54,299 bases of DNA, from the NCBI RefSeq assembly GCF_016583905.1, contig NZ_NRRY01000035.1, positions 1-54,299 on the forward strand, read 5' to 3'. Below the pieces are notes generated by a model. That model was not told the origin of the DNA. It searched no databases and saw only the letters and a program-made list of their open reading frames with translations. How positions within the stretch are numbered: the first letter of the stretch is position 1; every line of letters starts with the position of its first letter. The DNA is from Lamprobacter modestohalophilus (GTDB lineage Bacteria; Pseudomonadota; Gammaproteobacteria; Chromatiales; Chromatiaceae). The position numbers and the translations under genes are program-made. Of the stretch, positions 34,383-42,109 are shown one piece after another.

Positions 34383-34919
34383 TCAGGACTTGACCTGTTG
34401 CCGGGTTGGTCTGACGCGCGCCGCATCGTAGCCTTGCTCGACAGCGATCGCCATGGCCTGGTCAAAGTCGTCGGCTTCGATGCGCGGGGCGCGGGCGATG
34501 AGCCAAAGCCGCCTGCGGCTTGGCGTCCCCATCAGCGCCCATCGGTAATCAGCGTCCAAGCCGATCACCCAGAGGTCGCCTCGGATCAGCTTGAAGAAGC
34601 GCAAGATCAGCTTCGAGCCACTCGGATCGGCGGGATGAACGCTACCGTTGACCTCGCTGCGGCGCATCCCCGCCTTCGCGTTGTGAGCAACGGTTTGGAC
34701 GCGGATGCGCCCATCTGGACGCTTCGTATAGGTCGCGGCTACATTGACGCTGTCCTGCCAAGGTCCGTCCGCCTCGAGATTGGGTAGCCTGGCCACCTCG
34801 AACCAGGTTCCCAACAGCCGATCGAGATCGACCCGAGCCACAGTCGCAGGCGGCTGGCGAGGCTTGCCGAGGCGCCCTGGAAGCAGCGCGCGCAAGGCTG
34901 AAAGAGGGCGCTTGGTCAT
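34383..34919 (-). CDS. blc: Lipocalin (Blc-like)
   Basis: A 178-residue lipocalin. The hallmark GTWFEVARLPN near residue 38 is followed by beta-barrel strands, and the C-terminal signature VIGLDADYRWALMGTPSRRRLWLIAR is characteristic of bacterial Blc. Blc binds lipids or fatty acids at the outer membrane, but no clear lipoprotein signal is seen: the N terminus is basic (MTKRPLSALRALLPGRLGKP). It may therefore be soluble or use an upstream start. It lies just after the hydrolase gene on the opposite strand. Confidence 0.88.
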   Translation of the reverse strand: MTKRPLSALRALLPGRLGKPRQPPATVARVDLDRLLGTWFEVARLPNLEADGPWQDSVNVAATYTKRPDGRIRVQTVAHNAKAGMRRSEVNGSVHPADPSGSKLILRFFKLIRGDLWVIGLDADYRWALMGTPSRRRLWLIARAPRIEADDFDQAMAIAVEQGYDAARVRPTRQQVKS

Positions 34920-35004
34920 GGCATGGAAGTTGGGCGCCGATGGCGTCGAAGCAAGCCGCGCTTGGATGTGGTTGGTGCTTCGCCCCTGTGCTGACTCGCC
35001 TCGA

Positions 35005-35403
35005 TCACCGGCGCTTGCTGGCTCGTGGCCACCTCCAGTCGCGCCAGTTCAACACCGCTGACACGACCAGCGCCGTCAGCGCCAAGCCGACGACCCAAAC
35101 GTCGATGAGCATCGGATTCCAGGGCTTCCCCGTCAGCGCGTCGACGTAGTACTTGATGTACGACGCCGGCAATGTGGTCTCGCCGAGGGCGGCTTTGACC
35201 TGCCAGTGCCAGTCGGTCAGCGGGCAGTAGCCCCAGCCATACCAGGCGCCGAGTCCGACCCAGGAGCCGAGCGTGAGCACAACCACGAGCAGGTGCAGGC
35301 GCCGGGTGCCTGGCCACATCCAGCCGGTGAGGACGAACAGCACCAAGGCCGCGTGCAGCAGGAACAGCGCTTGGTCGAGCAGCCGTAAGGTGAAAGCGTC
35401 CAT
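35005..35403 (-). CDS. DUF2784-type membrane protein
   Basis: A 132-residue protein with three or four membrane segments (FLLHAALVLFVLTGWMW, LHLLVVVLTLGSWVGLGAW, IDVWVVGLALTALVVSAVL). GYCPLTDWHWQVK around residue 60 matches DUF2784. Function is unknown. It lies upstream of the lipocalin on the same strand. Confidence 0.8.
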   Translation of the reverse strand: MDAFTLRLLDQALFLLHAALVLFVLTGWMWPGTRRLHLLVVVLTLGSWVGLGAWYGWGYCPLTDWHWQVKAALGETTLPASYIKYYVDALTGKPWNPMLIDVWVVGLALTALVVSAVLNWRDWRWPRASKRR

Positions 35404-35625
35404 CGTGACCTCCAGTCCTGCCGTCAGGGGTGTCCTGCTCGCGGTCGAGTACCCTCGAGATCCGAGACCCGGCCCCGTCCTTCATCGAGCGCTACCGGGT
35501 CATACTCAGGCCATGACACTGTCGAACTGCGCTGCCAGGTGCCCGGAGCCGTCCTGGGAGGGCCGACACGGAACCAGCGGCATGCGCTCCGGATAGAACG
35601 GGCCGCGCTGGACCTCAGCCCATGA

Positions 35626-35834
35626 TCAGGACTCAACCCGCGTGAGGCGTGCGCGAAAGAATGGGGCGTATTCGGGGATGCCATAGAGGTTGCCGATCTT
35701 CATCGCGGTGGAGATGATAAAGCCCTGATGAGTCGTATGGGCCAGCGTCCGCGCGCCAAATGGTCATGCGCGATCTTGTTTCCCGGTCCGATCGCCATCA
35801 GCGTGATCGGTAGACCGTCGTTCACCTCACTCAT
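35626..35834 (-). pseudogene. Frameshifted remnant of an unidentified gene
   Basis: On the minus strand MSEVNDGLPITLMAIGPGN then KIAHDHLARG reads from 35834. After a frame change near 35745 it continues LAHTTHQGFIISTAMKIGN and YGIPEYAPFFRARLTRVES before a stop at 35626. The two halves look like one former protein C terminus, with one or a few bases changed. I cannot name the family. It fills part of the gap between the DUF2784 gene and the nitroreductase-like gene. Confidence 0.4.
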
Positions 35835-35853
35835 GATATCCCGAGGGTGCGCC

Positions 35854-36897
35854 ATGGACTCCATTGCTGAGCAGCTGATCCCCTTCGCGGTGCGCGCACC
35901 CTCCGGTCACAACACGCAGCCGTGGCAGTTCTCGGTGAATCAGGACAGCATCCGGATCTTCCCCGACCTGACCCGTCGCCTACCGGTCGTCGACCCGGAC
36001 GATCACGCGCTGTACATCAGCCTCGGCTGTGCGCTCGAGAATCTTCTCGTTGCAGCCGCGCATCAGGGGCTTGCCGCCAGCGTCGAGTCTTTTCCCGCCG
36101 ATGAACCGGAGCCCTGTCTGCGGATTCAGCTGTCGGAGGGCGCCGATGAGGACACCGACGCCTTGTTCCGCGCCATTCCCGAGCGCCAGTCGAACCGCGG
36201 AACCTACGATGGGCGAGCGATCGACGCCTCCGATCTGACAGCGATGCTGGAGGCCAATGGCTGCGATTCCGTGCAGATACGCCCGTTCCGCGTCGGCGAT
36301 CCGGACATCGAGCCGCTCATCGACTTCGTCCGGGAGGCCAACATCGTCCAGTTCAGCGATCCGGCCTTCGTCGCGGAGCTGGTGTCATGGATCCGGTTTT
36401 CCCGGCGTGAGGTATCGACCCGCCAAGATGGCCTTGCCGCTGCGGCCTTGGGTTTTCCCGCAGTGCCGCGCTGGCTCGGCCGCTGGATCATGACGAGGCT
36501 GGTGAAGCCAGAAGGCGAGGCCGATCGGCAGGAGAAGGCGATCCGTCAGTCCTCACTGCTGCTGCTCTTCATCGCCCGGGAGCATGACCAACGCCATTGG
36601 GTCGATGTCGGTCGCAGCTTCGAGCGCGTCGTGCTCACCGCAACCTCGCTGGGCATCGCGCACGCCCACGTCAATATGCCCTGCGAAGTCGAGCCGATTC
36701 GCAGGCGGCTTGCGGCCCACCTGGGCTTGAACGCCGGCGAACAACCGCTACTGCTGATTCGCCTTGGGTATGCCAGGAAGCGACTGCCGGCCTCACCGAG
36801 ACGACCCGTCGATCGGGTCCTGCGACGAACATCGTGCAACGGTGACAGCGTCCACTGCTCCATTCAACGGAAACGATCGCATGCCGTTTTCGACTGA
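35854..36897 (+). CDS. Nitroreductase-family protein (Acg-like)
   Basis: A 347-residue protein of the nitroreductase superfamily. The FMN-binding N-terminal motif APSGHNTQPWQFSV near residue 16 is well conserved, as are DDHALYISLGCALENLLVAA and ERQSNRGTYDGRAI. The length and divergent C terminus fit Acg-type members, in which flavin sequestration has been proposed. ATG 35854 follows a GAGGG motif; the longer frame is unlikely. The end overlaps the GNAT gene start by 17 nt. Confidence 0.82.
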   Translation: MDSIAEQLIPFAVRAPSGHNTQPWQFSVNQDSIRIFPDLTRRLPVVDPDDHALYISLGCALENLLVAAAHQGLAASVESFPADEPEPCLRIQLSEGADEDTDALFRAIPERQSNRGTYDGRAIDASDLTAMLEANGCDSVQIRPFRVGDPDIEPLIDFVREANIVQFSDPAFVAELVSWIRFSRREVSTRQDGLAAAALGFPAVPRWLGRWIMTRLVKPEGEADRQEKAIRQSSLLLLFIAREHDQRHWVDVGRSFERVVLTATSLGIAHAHVNMPCEVEPIRRRLAAHLGLNAGEQPLLLIRLGYARKRLPASPRRPVDRVLRRTSCNGDSVHCSIQRKRSHAVFD

Positions 36898-37420
36898 TAC
36901 CCAAGGCCGAGAAGACGTGATCATCGAGCTGTTCCGCGCCACCTTCACCGCCTCTGAGGGCGCGGAAGAAGGCGCCCTGATCGGCAATCTGGTGCACAAT
37001 CTGCTCGCCAGCACGGCGGAGCCGGATCGCTTCGTTTTCATCGCCGAGGAAGAGGGCGCCATCATCGGCGGCATCCTCTTCTCAAGGCTGACCTACGAAC
37101 AGGATCAGCGGACCGTCTTCGTGCTCGCCCCGGTTGCCGTGGCCACCGATCAGCAAGGCAAGGGCATCGGGCAACGCCTGCTGAACCATGGCTTAGCCGC
37201 GCTGCGCAAAGCCGGCGTCGATATCGTCATGACTTACGGCGATCCCGGCTACTATGCCAAGGTCGGCTTCAAGCCGATCAGTGAGGCGGATGCACCAGCC
37301 CCCTTCAAGCTGAAGCAGCCCGAAGGCTGGCTGGCGCAGTCGTTGACAGACCGGGCGGTGACGCCGCTCAAAGGACCCTCGCGCTGTGTCGAGGCACTGA
37401 ACCATCCCGTGTATTGGTAG
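36881..37420 (+). CDS. GNAT family N-acetyltransferase (YhbS-like)
   Basis: A 179-residue acetyltransferase. The acetyl-CoA binding motif A is LAPVAVATDQQGKGIGQRLLNHGL near residue 88, and YGDPGYYAKVGFKPISEA is typical of YhbS. The substrate is unknown. It starts inside the end of the nitroreductase-like gene (17-nt overlap) and ends 11 bp before rsgA, so the three are probably co-transcribed. Confidence 0.87.
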   Translation: MPFSTDTQGREDVIIELFRATFTASEGAEEGALIGNLVHNLLASTAEPDRFVFIAEEEGAIIGGILFSRLTYEQDQRTVFVLAPVAVATDQQGKGIGQRLLNHGLAALRKAGVDIVMTYGDPGYYAKVGFKPISEADAPAPFKLKQPEGWLAQSLTDRAVTPLKGPSRCVEALNHPVYW

Positions 37421-37431
37421 ATGTGATCTGC

Positions 37432-38520
37432 ATGAGCTCCGACGACTTTGGCCATGTTCACGAGAGCAAGCACGCCGACTCAGCCAGCCATGATCCGGCA
37501 TCGCTCGCCGCACTCGGCTGGCAACCCTGCTTCGCGCAACAGACCAGCCCGGAGGCCCTCTCAGCAACGCCCCCAGCCCGCGTCGTCGCCGTGCATCGCA
37601 GCGGCCTGCAGATCCTGGGCGTCGGCATCGACGAGACCCTCCCACCGCGCGCCGATGCGACCGTCGGCGACTGGCTGCTGCTCGATCGCGCACAGCCCCG
37701 GGCGAGCCGCCTCCTGTCCCGCAACAGCCTGATCAAGCGCCGCGCGCCCGGCACCGACCGGCAGGTACAACTGATCGCCGCAAACATCGACACGGTCTTC
37801 ATCGTCACCTCCTGCAATCAGGACTTCAACCTGGCCCGGCTGGAACGCTATGTCGCGCTGGCCTTCGAGGCCGGAATCACGCCGGTCATCGTGCTGACCA
37901 AGGCCGACCTGGTGACCGATCTGCCAATCTGGATCGACGCCGCCCGCAGCGTCTCCGACCGCGTCCCGGTCGTCGCGCTCGACGCCCGCGGAGACGACCC
38001 ACAGGACCGGCTGTCGCCCTGGTGCCAGCCAGGCCAAACCGTCGCCTTCCTTGGCTCATCCGGGGTCGGCAAATCCACCCTCACCAACGCCTTGGCTGGC
38101 TCCGAGGCGATCGCGACCCAGGCCATCCGCGAAGACGATGCCAAGGGGCGCCATACCACCACCCGTCGTGAGCTGCACCTGATCCTCGGCGGCTGCCTGG
38201 TACTGGACACCCCGGGCATGCGCGAATTGCAATTGGCAGACGCCGCTTCCGGCATCGCCGAGACCTTTGAGGACATTGAGGCCCTCACGGCGCACTGCCG
38301 CTTCGGGAACTGCCAACACGAGCGCGAGCCCGGCTGCGCACTCCGCGAGGCGATCGAACAGGGCCAACTCGAGCCCGCGCGGCTGCAGCGCTGGCGCAAG
38401 CTGCTGGCCGAGGACCGCTTCAACTCAGCAAGTCTTGCCGAGCGCAGAACCAAAGACCGCGCCTTCGGCAAGATGGTCAAACGGGTGGTGAAGGAGGGCA
38501 AGCCGCGCCGCGGGTTCTGA
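37432..38520 (+). CDS. rsgA: Ribosome small-subunit GTPase RsgA
   Basis: A 362-residue circularly permuted GTPase. An OB-fold N terminus (RVVAVHRSGLQILGVG, ADATVGDWLLLD) precedes G4 LTKAD, G1 GSSGVGKSTLTNAL, G2 KGRHTTTRRE and G3 DTPGMREL. A zinc-binding CRFGNCQHEREPGCAL motif lies at the C-terminal domain. It acts in 30S maturation. The longer frame uses a TTG at 37414 overlapping the GNAT stop; ATG 37432 is preferred. This chromosomal-type gene lies beside the flhC-like gene of the conjugative operon, 134 bp away and convergent. Confidence 0.93.
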   Translation: MSSDDFGHVHESKHADSASHDPASLAALGWQPCFAQQTSPEALSATPPARVVAVHRSGLQILGVGIDETLPPRADATVGDWLLLDRAQPRASRLLSRNSLIKRRAPGTDRQVQLIAANIDTVFIVTSCNQDFNLARLERYVALAFEAGITPVIVLTKADLVTDLPIWIDAARSVSDRVPVVALDARGDDPQDRLSPWCQPGQTVAFLGSSGVGKSTLTNALAGSEAIATQAIREDDAKGRHTTTRRELHLILGGCLVLDTPGMRELQLADAASGIAETFEDIEALTAHCRFGNCQHEREPGCALREAIEQGQLEPARLQRWRKLLAEDRFNSASLAERRTKDRAFGKMVKRVVKEGKPRRGF

Positions 38521-38654
38521 TCAGCGAGACGAGACCAGGTCTCAGGCGCAGCCGCCATCGGCAGCATCACCGACGGCGGCTCGATGCCGTCATCGCAGCG
38601 TCAACGACGGGTCTGTCATCCAGGCTCGGACAGGGCGACGAGACCATGGACGGC

Positions 38655-39221
38655 TCATCCTCGCAACAATGAGCCGCCTGCCTGCCCGACCTTCAAGCTC
38701 GACAAGCCCAGACTACGATAACGCGCACACAGCGGGCAGCCCTGATCAAAGCGCCCTTGCTCGGTGACCAGATACTGGATCTGGCACTGTGGACAGGATC
38801 TCAGGCGCGCACGGCCCATCCGCAGATCACGCGCCAGCATCCAGCACAGCGTGATATCCAGGCTGTGCTCGGCACCCAGCACCCTCTGCGCCAGATCATG
38901 CGCCTGGATCATAGCCACAATCGACCTCGAGCGCCGATCCTGCCCGCTCGCACCGCTGGAGGCCAGCTGCAAGTGCCGATAGAGCATCACGAACACCGAC
39001 GCACAGAGCTGGCAATGGCGGGTCGTGATCGCCGCCCCACCGGCCGTCGGTAACTGACCCGATGGCGCCGGCTCACCATGCACCTCCCGATAGAGCGCGC
39101 GTAGCGCATCCCGCGCGACCCGCGTCTCCCAATGCACGATCGACAGGCGCGCCCGACGCACGATCAAGGCCAGCGCCACCTGCATGCGGGCGTGCCGCTC
39201 GAGCATCGGCTGAGCCGACAT
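38655..39221 (-). CDS. FlhC-family transcriptional activator (SetC/AcaC-like)
   Basis: A 188-residue FlhC homologue. The N-terminal region RHARMQVALALIVRRARL...WETRVARDALRALYREVHGEPAPSGQLP matches FlhC in pattern. The C terminus carries a four-cysteine zinc site, CPQC...CPLC. In SXT/R391 and IncC the SetC/AcaC member forms a complex with an FlhD-type partner and switches on transfer genes. Here the ATG overlaps the FlhD-like stop by one base (TGATG), so the pair is co-translated. It is unlikely to be a flagellar regulator because it is in an operon with parM and parR next to transfer genes. Confidence 0.87.
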   Translation of the reverse strand: MSAQPMLERHARMQVALALIVRRARLSIVHWETRVARDALRALYREVHGEPAPSGQLPTAGGAAITTRHCQLCASVFVMLYRHLQLASSGASGQDRRSRSIVAMIQAHDLAQRVLGAEHSLDITLCWMLARDLRMGRARLRSCPQCQIQYLVTEQGRFDQGCPLCARYRSLGLSSLKVGQAGGSLLRG

Positions 39222-39598
39222 CAGGACAAGGCCGAGTCGTTTTTGTGATCCTGATCCTGATCGTGATCGGCATCGGCCTCAGGATCACCGAGCTGATGCA
39301 ACAGCAGATGCAGTGCCGGCAGCGCCGCATCCACCGACGATCGCGCGCAGGCTGCGAGCAAGCGCTGCGGCTCCGCCGGCAAGCGCGGCTGAAACACCGT
39401 CCCCGGCAGTCGCGCGAGACGCTCAACAGCCTCCGTGTCGGCGGTTGCCAGCCAGGGTGCCAACGGCGCCTCGAGACCAAACAGCGACCGCGCCAACGCC
39501 GGCTGCGCGCGCAGACCATCCCTTGCCGTCTGCAGATAGGCACGGTTCAGACGCTGAATCGATTCGACCAGGGCTTCAGGGGAAAGCAAAGTCGTCAT
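39221..39598 (-). CDS. FlhD-family transcriptional activator subunit (SetD/AcaD-like)
   Basis: A 125-residue FlhD homologue. ALVESIQRLNRAYLQTARDGL matches the FlhD N-terminal helix IYDINLSYLLLAQRLI, and SLFGLEAPLAPWLATADTEAVERLARLPGTVFQPRL matches the second region. An acidic Asp/Gln/His-rich tail from short repeats is added at the end. With the FlhC-like product it should form the DNA-binding activator complex. It starts 22 bp after the parR stop and is preceded by GAGG; the longer frame to 39784 crosses parR. Confidence 0.82.
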   Translation of the reverse strand: MTTLLSPEALVESIQRLNRAYLQTARDGLRAQPALARSLFGLEAPLAPWLATADTEAVERLARLPGTVFQPRLPAEPQRLLAACARSSVDAALPALHLLLHQLGDPEADADHDQDQDHKNDSALS

Positions 39599-39620
39599 GG
39601 CAAGTAGACCTCGATCAAGT

Positions 39621-39920
39621 TTAATCAGACAGGTGAAGGGCATCCAGCAGGCGCGCCCGATCGGCGACGAGCTGGGGATCGGGCTCGGAATGGATGGAGG
39701 ACGCAGGCGGGGATCGCGCATCCGTCTCGCGCGGCGTTGCGGCCGTTGCCGCAGCCGGCTCAAGGTCGGAACGCGACGGACCACTCAACCCGAGCAAGGC
39801 CAACTGCCGCAGCCGGTCCGCACGCCCGCGCCGCGAAACCCGCATCAAGATGGCGAACAACTCCGGATGCCGGTGCGCGCAGATCCCGACCTGGATGCGC
39901 AGACGCTCAGCGGCAGCCAT
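39621..39920 (-). CDS. parR: ParR/StbB-like centromere-binding adaptor
   Basis: A 99-residue protein beginning MAAAERLRIQVGICAHRHPELF. The segment RHPELFAILMRVSRRGRADRLRQLALLGL matches the ribbon-helix-helix adaptor proteins that accompany ParM-type actins. The C terminus is acidic and probably contacts the filament. Its start lies 14 nt inside the end of parM, so translation is coupled. By analogy with plasmid R1, it should bind the 11-bp repeats at 40921-41037, link DNA to ParM and possibly repress the operon. Confidence 0.7.
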   Translation of the reverse strand: MAAAERLRIQVGICAHRHPELFAILMRVSRRGRADRLRQLALLGLSGPSRSDLEPAAATAATPRETDARSPPASSIHSEPDPQLVADRARLLDALHLSD

Positions 39921-40905
39921 AGTGGAAATAACCGCGCGCATTGGCGCCGACCGGGTCCGCCGCCTGATGCAGCGGCACTCGGGGAAAGACCCGTTGCACC
40001 ACCGGCGCGAACAAGGCCGCGCCACCCCCGGTCAATAACAGCAGATCAGGATTGGTCTGCTCATGGCGCAGATCCTGACGCAGTGCCTCCAAGGCCCGTT
40101 GAGCGACCTCGCGTGCTGCAAGCTGCAGCACGGGCTCCAACGCCACCCAGTCACCATGCAGCACGATCCTTGAGTGCTGCGCCGCTAAGGCCTGCTCGAT
40201 CGCCGCCACCGGCGCCTTGCCGCCGCGTCCGGCACACAGGCGCGCCGCCGCCGTATCGATCAGCACACTCATCGCCTCTAGGCTGGTCCCTGAGCGTGTG
40301 CGTCGCAGATCACCGTTGACCAACACCGACCAGTCCACCGAAAAGAAGCCGACATCGATCACGAGCACGGTGCCGGCACCGATGCGCTCGATCAGCGCCG
40401 CATCGGCCTGCATCAGCAGGTCGACGAAGGCGCCGACCGGCTGGGCGATGACTCGCACCTCGGCGACCTCCACCGAGCCATCGGCCAGCCGCTGTCGTCC
40501 CTGCAGCCGTCGGCGCAGTTGCTCACGCGCAGCCGGATCACTGGCCTGAGCCACGGGCAGTCCAGTGACCAGGCGATCGATCCGCGCCTCCCCGACCAAC
40601 TGCAGGGCGGCCAAAACCAAGGCCTCATAACTCTCGCTGGCGGCATAGTCCTCATGCAGCGCCCGCTGCCAGCCCGAGACCCGCGCGGGGTTGATGCCGG
40701 CGATCCAGGGTTGGCCATGCAGCGAGAGCCTCACGCCATCGGCAAGCCCATCAGTCGTGCGTGACGGCACGCCTGCCAGGCGTTCCGCGACATGCGCCTC
40801 GGGTGCCGCTACCGCTGGCATGACCCGTTCAAGCGGCGGCTCGCCGCAGCACCCGGCTGCGAGCTTCAGGTTGCTGTATCCAATATCGAGACCGACCACC
40901 AACAT
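39907..40905 (-). CDS. parM: ParM/StbA-like actin-type segregation ATPase
   Basis: A 332-residue actin-like protein. The phosphate-1 motif is LDIGYSNLKLA at the N terminus, phosphate-2 is LVIDVGFFSVDW near residue 190, and the adenosine motif is LLLTGGGAALF near residue 295, as in ParM. It polymerises with ATP to push DNA copies apart. I choose the ATG at 40905 because GGAGG lies about 9 nt upstream; an ATG at 40920 abuts the first iteron. It is the first gene of the parM-parR-flhD-like-flhC-like operon. Confidence 0.88.
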   Translation of the reverse strand: MLVVGLDIGYSNLKLAAGCCGEPPLERVMPAVAAPEAHVAERLAGVPSRTTDGLADGVRLSLHGQPWIAGINPARVSGWQRALHEDYAASESYEALVLAALQLVGEARIDRLVTGLPVAQASDPAAREQLRRRLQGRQRLADGSVEVAEVRVIAQPVGAFVDLLMQADAALIERIGAGTVLVIDVGFFSVDWSVLVNGDLRRTRSGTSLEAMSVLIDTAAARLCAGRGGKAPVAAIEQALAAQHSRIVLHGDWVALEPVLQLAAREVAQRALEALRQDLRHEQTNPDLLLLTGGGAALFAPVVQRVFPRVPLHQAADPVGANARGYFHYGCR

Positions 40906-40920
40906 CCCCGCATCCTCCAT

Positions 40921-41037
40921 CACGACTGCAGCACGACTACAGCACGACAAGCACCGATGAGAGGTCCCAGAGACGGCCGCGATGGGGCAGCTCCGGAACC
41001 ACAGCACGACTGCAGCACGACTACAGCACGACAACGA
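40921..41037 (-). promoter_or_regulatory. parC-like centromere: two sets of three 11-bp direct repeats
   Basis: Units CACGACTGCAG, CACGACTACAG and CACGACAAG start at 40921, 40932 and 40943. The same three-unit set recurs at 41005, 41016 and 41027, exactly 84 bp away. The layout (direct 11-bp repeats in two clusters just upstream of parM, flanking a gap of about 50 bp that could hold the promoter) matches the parC centromere of R1. It is the likely ParR binding site and operator of the operon. Confidence 0.78.
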
Positions 41038-41073
41038 GGATGCCGTGCCCGACCCAGGCACGAAACCGACAGA

Positions 41074-41109
41074 GATGCCGAAAAACGGCATCTTTCCCTG
41101 CTGCGCCGG
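41074..41109 (-). promoter_or_regulatory. Shared dyad element upstream of parM
   Basis: Read on the minus strand, GCGCAGCAGGGAAAGATGC is followed by CGTTTTTCGGCATC, giving a perfect GATGCCG-N5-CGGCATC dyad. The first 19 bases are identical to 18141-18159 upstream of traF, and the orientation toward the downstream gene is the same. It is a candidate activator or regulator site. Confidence 0.6.
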
Positions 41110-41147
41110 TGCTGAACCGCAGGCTAGGCTGTGCCGAGTCGAGGCCG

Positions 41148-41506
41148 CAGGTGCGCACCACTGTGCAGCGAGTCCAGGTGCGCAGCAGCCTGACCAGAGT
41201 CGCTTAAGCCATTGATTGCGCATTCGCTTTCGCAGATGAGCAGGCCCAGGCTGAACGGCCTGATGCGCAGCGGGCGGCCGACAGGGCCGTCAATGCCCGA
41301 ATCAGCCCCAGGTGCCCACCGGTCAGGCCTGAGCCAGGTGCGCAACGGGTGCCCCAAGTCCAGGTGAGCAGGGCCGTCTGAACGACGGCTGAACAGAGGG
41401 TTCAAGTCATTGATCGATCATTTGAAACGCTCGCAGAGCCAAGGGCGCAGCCGGTGGCAGCGCCGCCTGGTGCGCAGCCCCGAGCAGCGGGGCCAGGTGG
41501 ACGCCC
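41148..41506 (+). other. Repeat-rich region, candidate oriT or regulatory region of mobI-traI
   Basis: CAGGTGNGCA-like direct repeats begin at 41148, 41175, 41309, 41335, 41361, 41467 (as CTGGTG) and 41494, most spaced 26-27 bp. A 25-bp partially conserved segment appears twice: TTAAGCCATTGATTG (from 41204) and TTCAAGTCATTGATCG (from 41401). The second copy is a dyad around TGATCGATCA (41411-41420). In SXT/IncC, oriT lies next to mobI, so this region next to the MobI-like gene is the best oriT candidate in the window. No nic site is identified. Confidence 0.5.
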
Positions 41507-42109
41507 ATGGCTAAGCCCACGCAGACACCGTCCGATCCACCCCAAATTCCCCTGGTGACCCCGCAGGGGGCTGCCCACCTGGATAAGTGGTGGGCAGGGG
41601 GGTCGACATGCGGAGGTTTGTTGTCGCTCGAGCCGCTCCCTGAGCTGATCGGGCTAGGCTTCGAGGCCGAGCGCGAGCGCCTGCGCCTGGTCGCCGAGGG
41701 GATCGAGATCGAGACCATGGAGCAGCTGCGGGCGCAGCGTTTACGGATGCAGCGTGGGCGCGATGCCCGGCTCGGGGTGCGCATCCGAGCACCCCGGCGC
41801 ACCGGCGGCAGTTTCACCATCGAGTGGTTCCTGGCACGCGGTCCCGGTCGGACCCTGTATCTGCCACGCGGTGAGGCCGACGTCTATACCCGCTCGACCC
41901 TGTCCGCGGCCATGCCCTGGGAGCGACGCATCGCGCTCGAGGCCGAGCGGACCTTCGGCGAGATTCGACTGCGCCTGCGTTGGATGAAACAGGCCGAGCT
42001 GCGGCTGCAGCAGGTGCTGGCGCGGTTGACGCAGCCGCTGCCGGGGGATCAGTGTTCGGGCGATCAGGCATCGGACGATGCTGTCGATGCCGCTGGCGAC
42101 CAACGATGA
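41507..42109 (+). CDS. MobI-like conjugative transfer accessory protein
   Basis: A 200-residue protein. The central part SFTIEWFLARGPGRTLYLPRGEADVYTRSTLSAAMPWERRIALEAERTFGEIRLRLRWM has the order of conserved residues I recall for MobI of SXT/IncC (I-x-W ... R...L.RG ... Y ... WE ... E..F..IR). MobI is needed to start transfer from oriT. The N terminus is proline/glycine-rich and unlike MobI. It ends with an ATGA overlap with traI, so it is co-translated with the relaxase. The family call rests on motif order only. Confidence 0.5.
   Translation: MAKPTQTPSDPPQIPLVTPQGAAHLDKWWAGGSTCGGLLSLEPLPELIGLGFEAERERLRLVAEGIEIETMEQLRAQRLRMQRGRDARLGVRIRAPRRTGGSFTIEWFLARGPGRTLYLPRGEADVYTRSTLSAAMPWERRIALEAERTFGEIRLRLRWMKQAELRLQQVLARLTQPLPGDQCSGDQASDDAVDAAGDQR

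Noticed and set aside
39240-39275. Hexamer repeats in the FlhD-like gene as a phase-variation tract
   Set aside because: Six-base units keep the reading frame, so they change only the acidic tail length.
38655-39598. Flagellar master regulator flhDC
   Set aside because: Located in an operon with parM-parR next to transfer genes, with no motility genes nearby; SetCD/AcaCD-type role fits better.
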